NCBI GenBank assembly: GCA_903872075.1
Contig: CAIQJF010000083.1
Location: 1-64,000 of the forward strand
DNA from: an uncultured Caulobacteraceae bacterium
GTDB lineage: Bacteria > Pseudomonadota > Alphaproteobacteria > Caulobacterales > Caulobacteraceae
Direction of reading: 5' to 3'
DNA length: 64,000 nt
The notes under the pieces are model-generated. The model worked only from the letters and a program-made list of their open reading frames with translations, had not been told where the DNA came from and did not search any database. Numbering within the stretch: the first letter of the stretch is position 1; each line of letters begins with the position of its first letter. Both the position numbers and the translations under genes were made by a program. This document shows, piece after piece, positions 40,228-48,607 of the stretch.

Positions 40228-40912
40228 AGGCCGTCTCAATCCGGGTCTCGAGCTCGCGCATGAAGGCGCCGCGATGCAGACCCGCCGGGATCGGCTCCAG
40301 GAACTCATAGACGATGACGCCCGGACGGCGAAGGAACCCGTGGGCGGGCCAATGGGCGCCCGAATTGGTGGCCATGGGCGTGCAGGGCATGGCGAGGTCC
40401 CGGTACAGGCCGGCGACGCCGGGTTGATATTCGGTCTTGGCGCCGGGCGGGGTGCGGGTCCCCTCGGGGAAAATGATCAACTGGCGTGGTTCGGTCAGCC
40501 GCTTGCGCGAATCGGCGATCAGCCGGCGCAGGGCGCCGGCTCCGCCTTGCCTGTCCAGTTCGATCATCTCCGCCTTGACGCAGAACCATCCGTAGAAGGG
40601 AATCCTCAGCAGCTCGCGTTTCATCACATAGGCGGCGTCCGGGAGGATGCTGAGCGGGGCCATGGTGTCGAACATGCACTGGTGCTTCGCCGCCACGAGC
40701 GCGCGGCCCCGGGGCAGATGTTCGAGACCGCGGAACTCCACGCGGATATTGCAGATCAGCCGCAGCAGAACGATTACCACCCGGCCCCAGACGGCCATCG
40801 TCCGCATGGTCCACGCGCGGGGCGCCAGGAACATGGGCGTCAGCACCAGTCCGCAGACCGTCGACCACAGATAGAACAGGGCCACGAACAGCAGGGACCT
40901 CGCCATCATCAT
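40205..40912 (-). CDS. plsC: PlsC-type 1-acylglycerol-3-phosphate acyltransferase
   Basis: This enzyme transfers an acyl chain to lysophosphatidic acid. From the ATG at 40912, overlapping the ydcF stop by 4 bases (ATGA), the protein has 235 residues, an N-terminal membrane segment (SLLFVALFYLWSTVCGLVLT), the catalytic HQCMFD (H-x4-D) motif, the FPEGTRT motif and a C-terminal basic part. Three ATGs in tandem (40912, 40909, 40906) are all possible starts. It is the last gene of the ftsE-ftsX-ydcF-plsC run. Confidence 0.93.
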   Translation of the reverse strand: MMMARSLLFVALFYLWSTVCGLVLTPMFLAPRAWTMRTMAVWGRVVIVLLRLICNIRVEFRGLEHLPRGRALVAAKHQCMFDTMAPLSILPDAAYVMKRELLRIPFYGWFCVKAEMIELDRQGGAGALRRLIADSRKRLTEPRQLIIFPEGTRTPPGAKTEYQPGVAGLYRDLAMPCTPMATNSGAHWPAHGFLRRPGVIVYEFLEPIPAGLHRGAFMRELETRIETASRRLLAE

Positions 40913-41520
40913 AACTTCACAGACTCCGGAGCGTTGGCGGGCCCGAGCCCGATAAGGGTCTCCCGACCCAGGGCCGCCAGATATTTCGAATATTCCGCCA
41001 CCATGCGTCGGGCGTCGCGGGTCGTGACCCACCATTTGCGGGCGTCAAGATCGGTCGTCGCCACGGGGTAGGTCTCGATCCGGGCTCCCGGCATGACGGC
41101 CCGCAACTCTAGCGCGGCCCGGGGCGTATGATAGTCGGCTGTGACCAGGATCAGACTATGATAGCCCATCGCCCGCGCCCATCGGGCGGTCTCCCGGGCG
41201 TTGCCGATGGTGTTGGCCGCCGTGAAGTCCAGGTCGACACAGCAGTCGAAGAGAGGCTTGGCGGCGCCCGTGACGGCCCAGATCTGTCCGCGGCTCACCC
41301 TATGATTGACACCCGACACTAGCAGCCGGCGGCCCTTGCCGCCTTCCAGCAGGCCGGTCGCCACGCGCAGGCGCATGTCCGACCCCCCGGTCAGAGCGAC
41401 GACGCCGTCCGCTGTCGCGGGTGGGGCGGCGGGCGTCGACCTGGCGATCCGGTCGGCGAAGGCTGCGAGGCCGGCGGCCCAGATGAGCAGGACCGCAAGC
41501 CCTGCGGCGAGGCCCTTCAA
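40909..41520 (-). CDS. YdcF-family (DUF218) membrane protein
   Basis: The start is the TTG at 41520, which overlaps the ftsX stop (TTGA); upstream codons would read into ftsX. The 203-residue protein starts with one membrane helix (KGLAAGLAVLLIWAAGLAAF) and continues with ADGVVALTGGSDMRLRVA, RRLLVSGVNHRVSRGQ, ANTIGNARETARWARAMG and ILVTADYHTPRAALEL, typical of the DUF218 fold. Family members such as SanA and ElyC influence cell-envelope synthesis. Linkage with ftsEX and plsC fits an envelope role. Confidence 0.88.
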   Translation of the reverse strand: MKGLAAGLAVLLIWAAGLAAFADRIARSTPAAPPATADGVVALTGGSDMRLRVATGLLEGGKGRRLLVSGVNHRVSRGQIWAVTGAAKPLFDCCVDLDFTAANTIGNARETARWARAMGYHSLILVTADYHTPRAALELRAVMPGARIETYPVATTDLDARKWWVTTRDARRMVAEYSKYLAALGRETLIGLGPANAPESVKL

Positions 41521-42410
41521 GACAATTGCCTGGCCGTCGCCCGCGCCGCGATGTCGATCGCCCAATAGGCCAGCAGCGCCGCCATAGGGGGCCAGATCGC
41601 CGCCGCGGCGAGATCGGGCGCCGAGAGCGCCGCGATCGGCAGACCTTGAGCGGCCAGCCACGCTGCGACGTTCGGCGACGCCACAGGGGCCCCCGCCAGA
41701 CCTGCCGCAAATGCCGCGCCTGACAGGGCGGAGGGGAACACGCCGGCGGGCGCCCAGGATCGGAACGGGCGGGCGAACGCGGCGTCGCGAGCGCCGAATT
41801 GAATCAGAAGCAGGACGCGCTCCGCCCGGGTCGTCAGGGCGGACGCCGCGGCGCGCGCGGAGAGGCCCCAGCTCACCAGCAGGAGAAGGCCGAACGCGCC
41901 TGCCGCCACAGCCGCCGCGCCCGCGGCGGCGCGCTCCAACGGACCGCTGGTCAGGCCGTGATCGTCAATCGCCGCCTTGAGACCCGCCTGGCTCAGGGTC
42001 GCCGCGATCCGGCCGGGCTGCGGCGTTTGGCCTGGTGCGGTCCCGAGGCCGAGCAGGCGGGTCGTTCCGCCGGTCCCTGTCAGACCCATCATGTCACCGG
42101 CAATGTCATCGCCCGGCGCGGGTTCGACGATCCACGCGCGGGTGACCCCCGGCGTGTGGTTCAGAATTTCCAGGGCGCGGGCCGCGGCGGCGTCGGCGCT
42201 CTCGAGCCCGCCGCCCGTGACGGCGACCGTCAAGGCGCCATTGAGGCGCGCCGGCCAGGCCTGCAGAGTCCCGACCGCGGCGGCGACACCGATGAGCTCC
42301 ATTGCCGCGAACAGAGACAGGACGAAGATGGCCGCCAACAGCCAGAGCGGGCCGACGCCGAGGCCGGGCAGCAGCGCGGGGACGCGACGAGAACGGGGGG
42401 CCTCGGTCAT
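41517..42410 (-). CDS. ftsX: Cell-division protein FtsX
   Basis: FtsX is the membrane half of the FtsEX complex, which activates cell-wall hydrolases at the division site. The 297-residue protein has the characteristic layout: a first helix (LLAAIFVLSLFAAMELIGVA), a large periplasmic loop (about residues 55-165), and three further helices near 170, 225 and 275. Sequence identity to FtsX is weak, as often seen; the assignment also depends on the overlap with ftsE. The start overlaps the ftsE stop by 4 bases. Confidence 0.87.
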   Translation of the reverse strand: MTEAPRSRRVPALLPGLGVGPLWLLAAIFVLSLFAAMELIGVAAAVGTLQAWPARLNGALTVAVTGGGLESADAAAARALEILNHTPGVTRAWIVEPAPGDDIAGDMMGLTGTGGTTRLLGLGTAPGQTPQPGRIAATLSQAGLKAAIDDHGLTSGPLERAAAGAAAVAAGAFGLLLLVSWGLSARAAASALTTRAERVLLLIQFGARDAAFARPFRSWAPAGVFPSALSGAAFAAGLAGAPVASPNVAAWLAAQGLPIAALSAPDLAAAAIWPPMAALLAYWAIDIAARATARQLS

Positions 42411-43090
42411 GACCGCACGCCCGGATCGGCGAGCTGGGTGATCTCGGCCCCGGCATTGACCGCCAGGTCGAGGTCACGGGTCGCGATCAGGATCGCGATC
42501 CCGCCGCTGTTGAGATCAGACAGCAGTTTGAAGGTTGAGTCGCCGAACGGCTCGTCAGCGACCACCAGTTCCGGCCTGTTGATCAGGGCCCGGGCGACGG
42601 CGAGTCGCCGGCGACCTTCGCCATTCAGACTTCCGGCCGCAACATCCGCCTTCCGGGTCAGGCCGACCCAGGCGAGGAGTTCTGCGACTTCGGCCTCATA
42701 GTTTTGCGGCGCGCGGTCGGCCGCCAAAGCGGCCAGGGCGATGTTGTCATGGGCGGACATGTCTTCGACGAGGCGAAGGTCGTGAAAGATCATGCCGATC
42801 CGGCGTCGCAGCCGTGGCCGTTCGCGTGGACCAATCGATTCAAGGTTCTTACCGAACAGCTCGATGCGTCCCTGTGGCGGAGGACGGGCGGCGGCGATCA
42901 ATTCCAGCAGAGAGGTCTTGCCGGAGCCAGGGCCGCCCGCAATGACATGCGCGCCGCCGGCGGGAATGGCGAAGGCGATTGTCTGGCCGGGGCCTCCGTA
43001 GCCTGCGAGACCCTCCACGCGCAGAACATCGCTGTCGCCGCTCAAGGGCGCTGGGGTTTCGATCCGGGCGTTCACGGGTGTTCTGGACAT
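42407..43090 (-). CDS. ftsE: FtsE-like ABC ATPase with altered motifs
   Basis: FtsE is the ATPase of FtsEX. From the ATG at 43090 it has 227 residues. The Walker A loop AGGPGSGKTS (51-60) and Walker B LVVADEP (to residue 181) are intact, but several other motifs are not: the Q-loop Gln is His103 (IFHD), the signature is SLNGEG (154-159) instead of LSGGQ/E, the D-loop is GDS and the H-loop His is Arg205 (IATRD). This suggests reduced or atypical ATP hydrolysis. It is divergent to the zinc-ribbon gene (56 bases). A longer start at 43120 is possible. Confidence 0.85.
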   Translation of the reverse strand: MSRTPVNARIETPAPLSGDSDVLRVEGLAGYGGPGQTIAFAIPAGGAHVIAGGPGSGKTSLLELIAAARPPPQGRIELFGKNLESIGPRERPRLRRRIGMIFHDLRLVEDMSAHDNIALAALAADRAPQNYEAEVAELLAWVGLTRKADVAAGSLNGEGRRRLAVARALINRPELVVADEPFGDSTFKLLSDLNSGGIAILIATRDLDLAVNAGAEITQLADPGVRS

Positions 43091-43146
43091 GGACGAGAAA
43101 ATCAGCGACCCCAGGCGCACGCCGCCGAGGCAAGCTGAGTCCCCTC

Positions 43147-43743
43147 ATGATACTGACATGCCCCAGGTGCGCCACCCGCTATTTGGTCGACGAAGCAAAG
43201 GTCTGGACCACGGGGCGAACGGTGCAATGCGAGGCCTGCGGTCAGCGCTGGCGCGCGGCGGGCAAGGGCGTCCGGCCGTCACCTCCGTCGCGGTCTGAAC
43301 CCGAACCGGTCCCGCAGCCGGAGCCTGAAGCGCAGGACTCACCGGCGCCCCAGTCGGAACCTCAGCCCGAACCCGAGCCTCAGCCGATCATCGAGACGCC
43401 CGCGATCCATCCTGTCCTCGGCGACGATCGAGCGGCTGACTCGGAGGCTCCCATGGGACCGTTGGTTCTGGAATTCCCTTCCCTCAGCCCTGACGCGCCG
43501 AGGGAGGACGACGAGACCGCCACCGCCCCGGCGCTGTTCAGGGTTCCACCGCCCCGTCGCCGCTCGAGCTACGGGGCGGGCTCTCCGAAGCTCGGTCTCT
43601 GGCTAGCCCTGGCCTGCCTGGTCATCATCCTGGTGACCGCGGCGGTGATGTTCCGTGGGCCCCTGGTCGAGGCCTTCCCCGGGCTGGCGCCGCTCTACAC
43701 CGCTGTCGGTCTGCCGGCGTCTGCCGCGGCCCCGCATGTCTGA
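43147..43743 (+). CDS. MJ0042-type zinc-ribbon membrane protein
   Basis: The 198-residue protein begins MILTCPRCATRYLVDEAKV and continues to VQCEACGQRWRA, giving a CxxC-x(20)-CxxC zinc ribbon. A long Pro/Glu-rich linker with EP repeats (about residues 50-90) follows, then a single membrane helix (LWLALACLVIILVTAAVMF). Alphaproteobacteria commonly encode such proteins next to ftsE. The location is presumably the inner membrane with the finger in the cytoplasm. The function is unknown. It overlaps hpt by 8 bases. Confidence 0.87.
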   Translation: MILTCPRCATRYLVDEAKVWTTGRTVQCEACGQRWRAAGKGVRPSPPSRSEPEPVPQPEPEAQDSPAPQSEPQPEPEPQPIIETPAIHPVLGDDRAADSEAPMGPLVLEFPSLSPDAPREDDETATAPALFRVPPPRRRSSYGAGSPKLGLWLALACLVIILVTAAVMFRGPLVEAFPGLAPLYTAVGLPASAAAPHV

Positions 43744-44275
43744 GAGCTTGTCCGGACTTCAGGTGCTGTTGACCGCCGAGGAGATCGCCGCGCGGGTGGA
43801 TGGCCTGGCGGCGCAGATCGTCCCGAACCTGGAAGACGACGCCGTGGCGATCTGCCTGCTTACGGGCGGCCTTTGGTTCGCCGCGGATCTGACCCGCGCC
43901 CTGGCGGCGCGGGGCAAGGCCATCGCCTTCGACGCCCTGTGGCTGACCTCCTATGGCGACGCCAAGGCCAGCGGCGGGCGTTGCGAGATTCGCGCCGGGC
44001 TGCAGCGGCCGATCGCCGGGCGGCAGGCGCTGATCCTGGACGATGTGTTCGACACAGGCCTGTCCCTGGCCGAAGCCTCGCGCCATCTGCGTGAGGCCGG
44101 CGCCGCTTCGGTGATCACAGCGGTTTTCGCCCGCAAACCCTGGCCGAAACCCCGGGCCGAGATCCCTGATCACGTGGCCTGGGAAGCGCCTGCCGCCTTT
44201 CTGGTCGGCTACGGCATGGATATCGGCGGCCGCTTCCGGGGACTGCCGTTCATCGGCGCAGCGCCGGACAGCTGA
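43736..44275 (+). CDS. hpt: Hypoxanthine phosphoribosyltransferase
   Basis: The enzyme salvages hypoxanthine or guanine to the nucleotide using PRPP. The 179-residue protein from ATG 43736 carries LLTAEEIAARVDGLAAQI, VAICLLTGGLWFAADLTR and the PRPP motif ALILDDVFDTGLSLAEA. The usual VLIVEDIIDTG-type motif is read here as LILDDVFDTG. Overlap with the zinc-ribbon gene suggests a shared transcript. It ends 9 bases before the convergent lysA stop. Confidence 0.9.
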   Translation: MSESLSGLQVLLTAEEIAARVDGLAAQIVPNLEDDAVAICLLTGGLWFAADLTRALAARGKAIAFDALWLTSYGDAKASGGRCEIRAGLQRPIAGRQALILDDVFDTGLSLAEASRHLREAGAASVITAVFARKPWPKPRAEIPDHVAWEAPAAFLVGYGMDIGGRFRGLPFIGAAPDS

Positions 44276-44284
44276 ACGGACCGA

Positions 44285-45556
44285 TCAGAGCCAGGGGGCG
44301 GCGGGCTCGCGGGCGAGGATCTCGTCATAGGTTGGCCGGGGCCGCACCACGGCCCAGTCCGCGCCCTTGACCAACCCCTCCGGGATAAGCGGCCGGGTAT
44401 TGTATTCGCTCGACATCACCGCGCCGTAGGCGCCGGCGCTCATGAAGGCGACCAGATCGCCGGCTTCCAGCGGCGGCAGGTCGCGGTCGCGGGTGAAGGT
44501 GTCTCCCGTCTCGCAGACGGGCCCAACGACATCATAGGTCACGAGCGGACCCGGGCGGGGGTTGACCGGCCGGATGTCGTGATAGGCGTCGTACATCGCC
44601 GGCCGGATCAGGTCGTTCATGGCCGCGTCCAGGACCAGGAATCGCCGGCCGTCCGGCCGGGCGTGGACATGGATCACCCGGGCGAGGAGGACGCCGGCGT
44701 TGGCGGCGATTGCCCGGCCGGGCTCGAAGGCCAGATCGATATCCATGTCGCCGACCACCGAGTCGACCATGGCGGCGAACGCCATCGGTGCGGGAGGATC
44801 GGGCTGGTTGAAATAGGGAACCCCGAGCCCGCCGCCGAGGTCGAGACGTTCGACCGTCAGACCCTGGGCGCGTAGACGCTCCACAAGGTCCCGCATCAGA
44901 CCGAAGGCCCGGGCGAGGGGGGCGAGGTCGGTAATCTGGCTGCCGATATGGCAGGCGACGCCAAGCGCCTTCAGGTTCGGATCGGCCTCCGCAAGGGCGT
45001 AGAGGCGCTCGGCCTCGGCCAGAGACACGCCGAACTTGCTCTCCCGCGTGCCTGTGGAAATCTTGGCGTGGCCGCCGGCGCCCACATCCGGATTGACCCG
45101 AATCACGACACCCGGCCGCACGCCCCGGGTGCGGGCGAGCGACGCCAGAAGGGTCAGTTCCGGCTCGGATTCGATGTTGATCTGCTCGACGCCGGTCTCC
45201 AACGCGAACGCCAGTTCCGCGGCCGTCTTGCCGACGCCGGAATAGACGATCCGCGAGGCGGGGATGCCGGCGGCCAGGGCGCGCCGGATTTCGCCCTCGG
45301 ATACGGTGTCCGCCCCGGCGCCCAGGCGGCCGAGGGTTGCGAGTACCGATAGATTGGAATTGGCCTTTACCGCATAGGCGATGAGCGGAGCGCCAAGGCG
45401 CGGGAAGGCCTCAAGCGCCTCGCGAAACACGCGGTAGTGTCGCTCGAGTGTGGCGGAGGAATAGACATAGAGCGGCGTTCCCACCGCCTCGGCCAGGGCG
45501 GTTAGGGAGACATCCTCGCAGCGGAGTTCGCCGTCGCGCGGCTCGAAATGGTTCAT
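44285..45556 (-). CDS. lysA: Diaminopimelate decarboxylase
   Basis: LysA makes L-lysine from meso-diaminopimelate. At 423 residues, the PLP lysine lies in APLIAYAVKANSNLSVL near residue 65. Other family features are IVYSGVGKTAAELAFAL, INIESEPELTLLA, GLGVPYFNQ for the glycine-rich phosphate loop, GPVCETGDTFTRDRDLP and MSAGAYGAVMSSEYNTR. The ATG overlaps the stop of the small lipoprotein gene by 4 bases, forming an argH-lptM-lysA unit. Confidence 0.96.
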   Translation of the reverse strand: MNHFEPRDGELRCEDVSLTALAEAVGTPLYVYSSATLERHYRVFREALEAFPRLGAPLIAYAVKANSNLSVLATLGRLGAGADTVSEGEIRRALAAGIPASRIVYSGVGKTAAELAFALETGVEQINIESEPELTLLASLARTRGVRPGVVIRVNPDVGAGGHAKISTGTRESKFGVSLAEAERLYALAEADPNLKALGVACHIGSQITDLAPLARAFGLMRDLVERLRAQGLTVERLDLGGGLGVPYFNQPDPPAPMAFAAMVDSVVGDMDIDLAFEPGRAIAANAGVLLARVIHVHARPDGRRFLVLDAAMNDLIRPAMYDAYHDIRPVNPRPGPLVTYDVVGPVCETGDTFTRDRDLPPLEAGDLVAFMSAGAYGAVMSSEYNTRPLIPEGLVKGADWAVVRPRPTYDEILAREPAAPWL

Positions 45557-45885
45557 CTGGGGTGGTTGAACGGGTCGGGCAGAACGCCTGCGGGGGGCGC
45601 CGCGTTGGGCAGGGCGCGCATGCCGGGACCGGGATCGGCGCGCAGATTGTCCGGGCCGGACACGCCGACATTTGGCCCGGGCGTATCCGGCGCCAGGGGT
45701 TCGGGGTCACCGTCGTCCTTGGCGGCCTTGGCGGCCGCGGCGTCGGCGGCCTTGCGAGCCTGATAGTCGGCTTTCGCCTTGGCGCCGTAGAGGGGCGCCG
45801 GCTGGTCCAGCGGGCCCACGCGACCGCAGGCCGCCAGCATGAGCAGGGCCGCGGCCCAGAGCAGCGGCCTGGTGTGGTTTGTCAT
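45553..45885 (-). CDS. lptM: LptM-like small lipoprotein
   Basis: From the ATG at 45885 the 110-residue protein starts [20 protein letters not shown], a lipoprotein signal with lipobox LAAC. Immediately after the cysteine comes [13 protein letters not shown], matching the CGxxGPLxxP element of LptM (YifL), a lipoprotein that helps assemble the LptDE translocon and is commonly encoded just before lysA. The rest is Ala/Lys-rich and Pro/Asp-rich, longer than enterobacterial LptM. It overlaps argH (ATGA) and lysA (ATGA). Confidence 0.82.
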   Translation of the reverse strand: MTNHTRPLLWAAALLMLAACGRVGPLDQPAPLYGAKAKADYQARKAADAAAAKAAKDDGDPEPLAPDTPGPNVGVSGPDNLRADPGPGMRALPNAAPPAGVLPDPFNHPR

Positions 45886-47282
45886 GCGAGGGCTTCCTTC
45901 CAACGGGCGATCTGCAGGCGAACCTGCGCCGGGGCGGTCCCGCCGTGGCTCATACGGCTCGCGGCTGAGGCGGCCGGACTGAGCACATCGTAGATGTCGG
46001 CGGCAATGCGGTCATCCAGCGCCTGAAGCTCGGCGAGCGGCAGGGCGGCGAGGTCGCAGCCCAGGGCCTCGGCCCTCGCCACGGCGCGGCCGGTGACGTG
46101 GTGGGCTTCGCGGAACGGCAGGCCAAGGCGGCGCACGAGCCAGTCGGCAAGATCTGTGGCGGTGGAGAAGCCGGCGCCGGCCGCCGCGGACATGGCCGAG
46201 CGATTGGCCGCTAGGTCGTCGATCATGCCTGTCATGGCGGCCAGCGACAGCTCCAGGGCGTCGAAGGCCTCGAACGTGCCGGCCTTGTCCTCTTGCATGT
46301 CCTTGCCATAGGCCAGCGGCAGACCCTTCATCACCACGGTCAGATTGACCAGCGAGCCCAGGATCTTGCCGACCTTGGCCCGGATCAGTTCGGCGGCGTC
46401 CGGGTTGCGCTTCTGGGGCATGATCGAGGAGCCCGTCGTGAAGGCGTCGCTGAGGGTGATGAAGCCGAAGGCCGGCGTCATCCAGATGACGATCTCCTCG
46501 GCCAGGCGCGAGAGATGGGTGGCGCAGATCGCGCCGGCCGACAGGGCCTCCAGGGCGAAGTCGCGGGAGGAGACACTGTCCAAAGAATTGGCGGTGGGCC
46601 TGTCGAAGCCCAGCGCCGCGGCCACGGCGTGGCGGTCGATCGGAAAGGACGTCCCGGCCAGGGCGGCCGCCCCCAGAGGGCTCTCGTTCATCCGCGCCCG
46701 GGCATCGTCGAAACGAGAGGCGTCGCGGGCGAACATCTCCACGTAGGCCATCAGGTGATGGCCGAACGTCACCGGCTGGGCGGGCTGCAGATGGGTGAAT
46801 CCCGGCATCAGGGCGTCGGCATGCTCTTCGGCGCGGCGGACGAGCGCCCGCTGCAGGTCACGAATCTGATCGGCCGAACGCTGACAGGCGGCGCGCACCC
46901 ACATGCGAAAGTCCAAAGCCACCTGGTCGTTGCGCGAGCGGGCGGTGTGCAGGCGGCCGGCGGGGGGGCCGATCAGCTCAGTGAGCCGCGCCTCCACATT
47001 CATGTGAATGTCTTCCAGCTCCTCGCGGAACGGGAACACGCCCGTGGCGATCTCGCCGGCGATGTGATCGAGGCCGGCCTGGATCGCCTGCTCGTCGGCT
47101 TTCGGAATGATGCCTTGTTCGGCCAGCATGGCGGCATGAGCGCGCGAGCCGGCGAGGTCCTCGCCGGCCAGCCGGCGGTCGACATCGATGGAGGCATTGA
47201 TCCGGCGCATCAGGTCGGCGGGCTTGGCGGAGAAGCGGCCGCCCCATAGAGAGTGACCTGCTTTCCCGGAGTCGTCGGTCAT
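45882..47282 (-). CDS. argH: Argininosuccinate lyase
   Basis: ArgH splits argininosuccinate into arginine and fumarate, the last arginine-biosynthesis step. The 466-residue protein shows [50 protein letters not shown] and the fumarase-superfamily signature [16 protein letters not shown]. The ATG at 47282 is immediately next to the divergent tlpA-like ATG at 47283, the two sharing CATATG. An upstream TTG at 47288 is possible but less likely. Confidence 0.96.
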   Translation of the reverse strand: MTDDSGKAGHSLWGGRFSAKPADLMRRINASIDVDRRLAGEDLAGSRAHAAMLAEQGIIPKADEQAIQAGLDHIAGEIATGVFPFREELEDIHMNVEARLTELIGPPAGRLHTARSRNDQVALDFRMWVRAACQRSADQIRDLQRALVRRAEEHADALMPGFTHLQPAQPVTFGHHLMAYVEMFARDASRFDDARARMNESPLGAAALAGTSFPIDRHAVAAALGFDRPTANSLDSVSSRDFALEALSAGAICATHLSRLAEEIVIWMTPAFGFITLSDAFTTGSSIMPQKRNPDAAELIRAKVGKILGSLVNLTVVMKGLPLAYGKDMQEDKAGTFEAFDALELSLAAMTGMIDDLAANRSAMSAAAGAGFSTATDLADWLVRRLGLPFREAHHVTGRAVARAEALGCDLAALPLAELQALDDRIAADIYDVLSPAASAASRMSHGGTAPAQVRLQIARWKEALA

Positions 47283-47870
47283 ATGCAAAAGATCCCAAGG
47301 TCCGCGCGCCCCGGGCGCGCCCTCGCCGTCACGGCGTTCGCCGCGCTTCTATACGGGCTTGGCGGCTGTTCCAACACGCCGGGGGATCTGAAGTCCCTGG
47401 CCAAGGGCGATATGGCGAAGCTCAGCGTCACGGCCAAGCCTGTTCCGGCGCCGGACACGATGTTCAAGGATGCCGCCGGGGGCTCGCACATCCTGGCGGA
47501 ATTCAAAGGCAAGGTGCTGGTGGTGAATCTGTGGGCGAACTGGTGCGCGCCCTGCAAGGAAGAGATTCCCAGTCTCGCCCGGCTGAAGGCCGCCTACGCC
47601 GGCAAGGACGTGGCGGTCGTGCCGATCAGCCTCGGCAAGGGCGACGACGAGACGGCCGGCAAGGCGTTCCTGGCCCGCAATCCGCCCCTGACCTTCTACA
47701 CCGAGCCCACCTACAGCCTGACCTTCGCCTTCAAGCCGGCGGTCGACGGCATGCCCACCACCGTGATTTTCGACAAGAAGGGGATGGAACGGGCGCGGCT
47801 CTCCGGCGGCGCAGACTGGTCTGGTCACGACGCCCGGGCGGTGATCGACTCGCTGCTGGCCGAGAAGTGA
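47283..47870 (+). CDS. TlpA-type thioredoxin-fold lipoprotein
   Basis: The 195-residue protein starts [20 protein letters not shown] and has a lipobox YGLGGC, so it should be a periplasm-facing lipoprotein. The thioredoxin motif is [18 protein letters not shown] (WCAPC), with the cis-Pro in [12 protein letters not shown]. It resembles TlpA/ResA reductases that act in cytochrome c or disulfide pathways. GGAG lies 11 bases before the ATG. The overlap with the GNAT gene (GTGA) couples the two. An earlier start at 47253 would run into argH and remove the signal. Confidence 0.9.
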   Translation: MQKIPRSARPGRALAVTAFAALLYGLGGCSNTPGDLKSLAKGDMAKLSVTAKPVPAPDTMFKDAAGGSHILAEFKGKVLVVNLWANWCAPCKEEIPSLARLKAAYAGKDVAVVPISLGKGDDETAGKAFLARNPPLTFYTEPTYSLTFAFKPAVDGMPTTVIFDKKGMERARLSGGADWSGHDARAVIDSLLAEK

Positions 47871-48607
47871 GCCTTTCGTCCGCCGCTATCGTCGGGCTCG
47901 AGCTGGTGGCGGCGCGCGCCTGGCCGGCGGCGCGTGTGGACGCCCTCGGCGGCTGGCGGCTCTACGCCTCCTCGGGTTTTTCCGGACGCATCAACGCCTG
48001 TTGGCCTCTGGAAGATCCTGGCTTGGCCCCGGATACGGCCCTCGACACGGTTGAAGGCTGGTACGCTGAGAGACACCTGCCGCCCCTGTTCAAGGTCGTC
48101 GAGTCGGCCTGTGCGCCTGGCGATCTCACCTCACGCCTCGCCGCGCGCGGTTACCGCGCCCGCACCGAAACGATCATGATGACGGGTCCGGCGACCGGAG
48201 GCGATCACCCTGACGTCGAGGTGGTGGACCAGGTGGACGATACCTTCGCGCGCGTGTTCGCCGCGACGGCCCACGACCCGGCCGACGCACGCGAACGACT
48301 GGAGACCCTGGCCCGCATACCCCATCCGCGGGCCTTCGCCCGGGCGGCGGTCGATGGCGAGCCGGCGGCCATCGGGGCCGGTGCAAGCGAAGGCGACTGG
48401 ACCGGAATCTTCGCTATGCGCACCGATCCGCGCTTTCGCCGCCGGGGGCTGGCCCGCCAGGTGCTGGATAGGCTTCTCGCCAGCGCGGCGAACGCCGGCG
48501 CGACACGCGCGTGGCTGCAGGTGGAGTCCGACAATCCGGGCGCCATCGCGCTCTATCGGGCCGCCGGATTCACTGAGGCCTATCGTTACCTCTACTGGGA
48601 ACGTTAG
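47867..48607 (+). CDS. GNAT-family N-acetyltransferase
   Basis: The 246-residue protein starts at the GTG 47867 inside the GTGA overlap with the tlpA-like gene. The C-terminal half has the acetyl-CoA binding loop FRRRGLARQVLDRLLASA, followed by LQVESDNPGAIALYRAAGFTEAYRYLY, the classical GNAT ending. The N-terminal half has no clear domain. Protein or small-molecule acetylation is possible; the substrate is unknown. The 3' end overlaps the opposing lipoprotein gene by 38 bases. Confidence 0.86.
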   Translation: MSLSSAAIVGLELVAARAWPAARVDALGGWRLYASSGFSGRINACWPLEDPGLAPDTALDTVEGWYAERHLPPLFKVVESACAPGDLTSRLAARGYRARTETIMMTGPATGGDHPDVEVVDQVDDTFARVFAATAHDPADARERLETLARIPHPRAFARAAVDGEPAAIGAGASEGDWTGIFAMRTDPRFRRRGLARQVLDRLLASAANAGATRAWLQVESDNPGAIALYRAAGFTEAYRYLYWER

